Assembly (NCBI GenBank): GCA_910592205.1
Contig: CAJVPJ010000231.1
Span: forward strand, 1-33,307
Origin: Paraglomus occultum
Lineage: Eukaryota > Glomeromycota > Glomeromycetes > Paraglomerales > Paraglomeraceae
Length of the DNA stretch: 33,307 bases
Direction of reading: 5' to 3'
The notes under the pieces are model-generated. The model was given only the letters and a program-made list of their open reading frames with translations, did no database searches and was not told the origin of the DNA. Positions 29,405-33,307 of the stretch are shown here, in pieces. The position numbers and the translations under genes are program-made. Numbering within the stretch: the stretch's first letter is position 1; every line of letters starts with the position of its first letter.

Positions 29405-29712
29405 GCCGAAATTTGTCGATCAATAGTAAAACATATGAAACATCCAACTTTTTATTATTATGAAGCTGCAGTACGATGAAGTGGCAGTAATATGTTACAC
29501 ATACATTTTTCATGTGATTACATACGTGTAACCTACATACGGAAGCACAGCTCCGGTATGATAAGCTGTGTAAATTTATCAGTATTTTATTCGAAAGCTG
29601 CAGTCAATCAGCTTCATATCAATTTTGTTGTTTGTTTAGTAGACAACGCCAATACAGATTTTTGAAAAATTGAATTTTTCATATGTTTTACTATTGATCA
29701 ACAAATTTCGGC
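29405..29712. mobile_element. 308-bp foldback MITE with 36-bp terminal inverted repeats
   Basis: The left arm 29405-29440 (starting GCCGAAATTTGTCGATC) pairs with the right arm 29677-29712 with one mismatch. Inside are further inverted pairs: GTTACAC/GTGTAAC around 29495-29531, ACAGCT/AGCTGT near 29548-29570, and ATGAAGCTG/CAGCTTCAT. Almost the whole element can fold on itself. No ORF and no clear target duplication are seen. Confidence 0.8.
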
Positions 29713-30083
29713 AAATACTTTTTGGTAGTGAGTGTAACTTCAAAATTGAGTAAAAAATATTGAAAATAAAATTTTTATTTAAATTAATCAGTTTTAATAT
29801 TGAATTGCTTGCAATAAGCTAACCCTTACGACGAGGTTTCGTTATGCATTAATTCGTGCATCGGCTACGTTTTTTTAATAAATAGTAATCGCCCGTTTAT
29901 TTCAAAAACACGCCGTTTCACGTCATGAAACGACGCATGCATTGCAGTTAATTAATATCAAAAGGTTAATTTATGTGATAAAATATTAATAATTAGAATG
30001 CCAACACATTACGTAAATTAGCTTCTACTTCACTTTCTATGATATATAATAATATTAAAAAACTTAAAAAATGGGGAATCTTT
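29713..30083. other. AT-rich spacer
   Basis: No gene seen. A short hairpin (CGTTTCA/TGAAACG) occurs near 29914-29932. Confidence 0.4.
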
Positions 30084-30244
30084 GATTATAGTCAATAGTT
30101 TTGACACTTTTTTTCCGACACTTTATGGTCGTACAGCATATTCTGCATATGGAGTGGCCATTCATCAAATCATCGTCGATTATAACTAACACAGATGGAC
30201 TAATTTGACTAGCGTGTAAAAAAGTCGGAATTATTGACTATAAT
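30084..30244. repeat. Inverted repeat of Tc1-type end sequences
   Basis: GATTATAGTCAATAG at 30084 and its complement ATTGACTATAAT ending near 30244 pair, with CCGAC/GTCGG blocks and A/T runs between. The left arm looks like the right end of one Tc1-like copy and the right arm like the left end of the next. Confidence 0.5.
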
Positions 30245-31111
30245 GAATCTATGGACCCTAAACCACGTTCTGGTAGACCTCGAAAGCTCTCTTCCAATCA
30301 ACGTCGCGTCGTTATCTTGGTCAACTAGTCTCAAGTAACCAATACTCTACCTCTACCAAGCTTGCAAATATATTGAATAAGCATTATCCCGATCTTAATG
30401 TAACAAGTCGTACAGTTCTTTATGAACTTCACAATTTGCGGTGTCATTGCACACACCCAAAGACTGTGCCGACAAACACAAGAAATGCTGTCTAGATTTG
30501 CTACAACATATAAAAAACAAAACTGGAATAAAGTTATTTTTTCTGATGAGATTATCATACAAATGTTTAGAAATACCCAAAAGGATTATTATATATTTGG
30601 CGAACAACCTCTCCACCAAGCTATGGTAAAACATCCGTACAAACTTTATGCTCTGTATCAGAAATTTTAACTGAAACCTTGTTATAAAATTATTGGTAAG
30701 CATTAGGTTTTTCAACAAGATAATAACCTTAAACACACAGTCAAAGCAAGGAAAAAACTTCTTGCACAGCCGTGTCCAAAAATGTTGGATTGGCCATCAG
30801 ATAGCCCAGATCTTAATCCGATCGAAATTTGTGGCAAATTTGATTGAAAATACAAATCAATGGACTTCTGGTAAGGTCACAGTAGAGATTTTGCGTGGAG
30901 AATTCAGAAAGAATGGGAAAATATTGAAAAAGCACATGTTAATTTGGCTCATAGCATGCCATCAAGAATGAAATAATTGAGAGAAATGGTAATAAAATAA
31001 GATATTAAGTAGCAATAAGTAAACCGTTTTGTTGTATGGTGGGGAACATATCTGTAAAGCTTAGGTGCACAGTTAATAAAACGTTATTCCGAAAACTTTT
31101 TTTGCGCACTG
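30212..31111 (+). mobile_element. Degenerate Tc1/mariner element
   Basis: The right terminus (31080-31111), reverse complemented, reads CAGTGCGCAAAAAAAG and is followed by TA (31112-31113). The left terminus at 30212 is a diverged counterpart (GTGTAAAAAAGTCGGAAT) preceded by TA (30210-30211). It encloses a broken transposase. At about 900 bp it is shorter than a usual 1.2-1.6-kb Tc1 copy. Confidence 0.7.
30251..30990 (+). pseudogene. Tc1-type DD34E transposase remnant
   Basis: Pieces in different frames match a Tc1 transposase: the GRPRKLS hinge between the two N-terminal DNA-binding helices, then VIFSDE with the first catalytic Asp (about 30537-30550), QQDNNLKHT with the second Asp (about 30711-30737), and SPDLNPIE with the catalytic Glu (about 30803-30828). 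Exactly 34 residues separate the second Asp and the Glu. The first helix-turn-helix is missing, and stops or frameshifts occur near 30328, 30670 and 30847. It cannot make an active enzyme. Confidence 0.85.
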
Positions 31112-31113
31112 TA

Positions 31114-31622
31114 ACTCAGTGACGTAAATTAATATTTAGCAATAATTATACATTTTAGAATAACTATTCGGCAGCAGCAATTTAGATATATGAAGTTCGA
31201 GTGAGTTTTACACCTTTTCCTGCATAGAATTTGGTCGAAGACTCCAACGGGATAATGGAATACAGTAACTCGTACAGTGGATATACCTATAGGGTCGAAT
31301 AAATACGATGAAAACAACTAATAAACTCACGATTGGAATACTCAACTGGTGTTCACTATGATCTCTAATGTCTTCTCTAATAATGGATATTCGGTCTGGT
31401 AATCTCTAGCTTTTAGCATATGCTGAACTATTCGCGTTACAGCGCTGAAAGCTTAACCCGTTGTGCGAGCAATTTACGACAAAATTCCTAATACTACTAT
31501 TATACCCAATAATAACGACTACAACACCGCTCATACAACATGTTTATTTTAATATAGGTTTATTACACGTATTAAAGCGACATGTTTAATCTAGGAAATT
31601 TTTTCACAAAAAATACCGGTTT
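31114..31622. other. Spacer without recognised gene
   Basis: AT-rich, about 500 bp. Nothing with coding or structural character was recognised. Confidence 0.4.
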
Positions 31623-32869
31623 TTGTTGGCTAAATTTTTAATAAATGTGCGGGTTATTGCTAGCAAGATCCTCAACATTGGTAATTTTTCTGACGTCACT
31701 GTTGGTGTGGGACCTTACCACTTACTTACAATGGACACACTATATAAAATTTCCTCCGAGAACGGGATCGCAAAACCAGATGACATATTTGATGAAAATG
31801 TTGGAGCTTCTCGCCGAACAGATTTTTAAAATGGAGGAGACTGTGCGAGCTCGTCCATCCGCAGTGAACCTCACGATTTCGAAACGGAGAGGAAAGATTC
31901 TAAAATACCTCTTCGGTGCTTCGATTCGCTGTGGGACAGGCAAAGGGGTAGAATCGATCAACAAACAGATAGCAGAAACAAGAGTAAGACCGATGACGAG
32001 ATTGTTTTTGAATGTCCCAACCGATCAGGAATTCGAAAAATGCAGACAAGCCTGGGGCAATTGCTCCGAATTGGTTTCTATTGCAACTCTGTGTGGACAA
32101 TGGAAACCCCAAAGACGCCGTGCTGTCTTGTATTCCCGGACAATCAATCTGAAAAGCAGGAAAACGGGGTGCCTCCCTGTGTCAAGTGTCAGTTGGTGAT
32201 AAATTCACTGGCTCCTCGTATAATCCGCCCATTGTAGTCGAAATTGTGGACTCATCCAATTGTCCTCGTGTTGCAACTTCTCTTGGCCTTGACCTCCATA
32301 TCGAAACTCCTCAAGATGCTATACATTATGTGAAAGATGATCTTTCTGTTATATTGAGGAAGTTAAAGAATATGGCTTCAATCATATCATTATCGTTGGG
32401 CAACGTTACTGTGGAATGCTTTTCCTAGATTGCTACGGTCGCGTGTTTGATTTGGACAATACTAATAACATATTATGGTTTGGCGGTGATTATTTCGAAA
32501 AGATGACAAATAATCGTGGTGTTTTATCGGTGCCATGGCACGTATTGGATGAAAAAACTCTATGAGTCCGAAAAATGTGTGTATACGTATTTTTGTTTAT
32601 ATTTTATTTTACTCTTTTATAAATATGGTTTTTTCAGCTTTACTAGAAAAACGCGCTCACGAATTGAAAGATGAGCTCGGTGAAGGTATGTGTATGTATT
32701 TTTGCATGAATTTTATTTTAATCTTTTATAACTGTGTTCTTTTCTTTAAGGTTTACCAGAAAATTACAGCCTTTTTGCCAATTTACGAAGAACAAGAAAA
32801 ATAAGAAAAATAAGAAAAAACGTCATTGATTTGGTTATAGTAATTAGTATGCACATTGCAAATTTGTAA
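31623..32869 (+). pseudogene. Decayed lineage-specific protein gene with several frame breaks
   Basis: Three frames successively carry protein-like sequence. Frame 1 runs from about 31623 through ATG 31731, meets an in-frame TAA at about 31827-31829, then continues open to 32235 (including DEIVFECPNRSG). Coding quality jumps to another frame near 32160-32190 (GDKFTGSSYNPP, GLDLHIETPQDAIHYVKDD). It jumps again at about 32350 (EEVKEYGFNHIIIVGQRY, CGMLFLDCYGRVFDLDN, WFGGDYFEKM). A stop at 32563-32565 follows a run of six A. After that, two apparent exons (about 32640-32685 and from 32751) encode KRAHELKDELGEG and LPENY. I know similar uncharacterised proteins from arbuscular mycorrhizal fungi, without function. 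Unseen introns could explain one lesion but not all. Confidence 0.5.
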
Positions 32870-33230
32870 TTATGTTAATACAAAACCTATAGTAATAGTC
32901 TCAAATGCTGGGAGGTCAAAATTCAATCCAAATAGTAACGGTGAAAGCATAGATAGTGATTTCGAATATTAATGTCATTGACCAACTCAACTCGATAATT
33001 ACTGGTATAATCTATTTTTTCGGATAATCGTTGCGCATTATCAATCTCAATAAACTGTCTTTACATCGCTGGCTATGCATGTTTTACAAACTTATATGCT
33101 GCATCTCTGATTCGTAGATTTAAAAACGCATGACATCGCTCCGTGGTTATAATTATTTTTAGATTGAATTTTATTCATTTGCTATATTCACTTGATTTAT
33201 ATATTTATGCGCTATTTTCTGCATTAAAGG
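32870..33230. other. Spacer without recognised gene
   Basis: AT-rich DNA; no gene or element recognised before the terminal repeat that begins at 33231. Confidence 0.4.
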
Positions 33231-33232
33231 TA

Positions 33233-33307
33233 CAGTGGGTGACCAAAAGTCTCCGACCACCCCTTAAAATTTTCGTTGATCATGCATAACTCCGTAAAGA
33301 AACATCA
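33233..33307 (+). mobile_element. Left terminal repeat of a Tc1/mariner-like element running off the window
   Basis: TA at 33231-33232 precedes CAGTGGGTGACCAAAAGTCT, a typical Tc1-type tip of CAGTG, then an AAAAGT, then a CCGACC motif. It resembles the tip of the dead copy at 31080-31111 in layout but not base by base. The rest lies beyond the window. Confidence 0.6.

Noticed and set aside
1-33307. tRNA, rRNA and CRISPR arrays
   Set aside because: I looked for T-loop GGTTCRAATCC-type motifs, conserved rRNA blocks and regularly spaced repeats, and found none convincing. A tRNAscan or Rfam search would be decisive.

Overview
This window looks like nuclear DNA of a fungus. The genes are broken by many short GT-AG introns (mostly about 50-100 bp), poly(A) signals follow several of them, and the conserved genes (symplekin, an RRM+R3H protein of the Pin4 type, an AIFM2-like oxidoreductase) are eukaryotic. 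AT richness, many small transposon remnants, a multi-exon PD-(D/E)XK-like gene of a type I associate with arbuscular mycorrhizal fungi, and an integrase plus packaging-ATPase module together suggest Glomeromycotina or a close relative. That placement is inference; nothing here identifies the species.

Layout. Positions 1-4345 hold part of a Polinton/Maverick-like or related virus-derived element. Two small plus-strand ORFs lead, then an A32-type packaging ATPase and a long integrase on the minus strand, then a plus-strand coiled-coil ORF broken by in-frame TGA codons. A 627-bp TA-flanked non-autonomous DNA transposon (4348-4974) interrupts the end of that last reading frame. From 4977 to 7000 there is repeat-rich DNA ending in a foldback element whose tips carry E-box octamers. 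This element lies directly upstream of a 12-exon gene (7148-9972) that ends in a PD-(D/E)XK-like nuclease fold. From 9973 to 12417 no gene is seen, only repeats.

The core block follows. A 12-exon membrane-anchored alpha/beta hydrolase lies on the minus strand (12418-14526); its frame is intact but the catalytic serine reads as glycine. It is divergent from a Pin4-like RRM+R3H gene (15362-17083). Next comes symplekin/Pta1 (17672-23142), the scaffold of mRNA 3'-end processing. Then follow a single-exon 302-residue amphipathic protein with a poly-Asp tail (24885-25793), an unclear minus-strand ORF (25960-26559), and an AIFM2/FSP1-like NAD(P)H oxidoreductase (27766-29010).

The right end is accessory again: a 308-bp foldback element, a dead Tc1/mariner copy (30212-31111), a decayed protein gene with several frame breaks (about 31623-32869), and the start of another Tc1-like terminal repeat at the last 75 bases.

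The housekeeping genes can all be read without frame breaks, while the accessory genes at both ends carry lesions. That argues for real decay rather than uniform sequencing error. The most unusual items are the integrase fused to a zinc-ribbon/endonuclease tail, the serine-less hydrolase with an otherwise complete triad, and the PD-(D/E)XK-like gene with a mobile element in its promoter.
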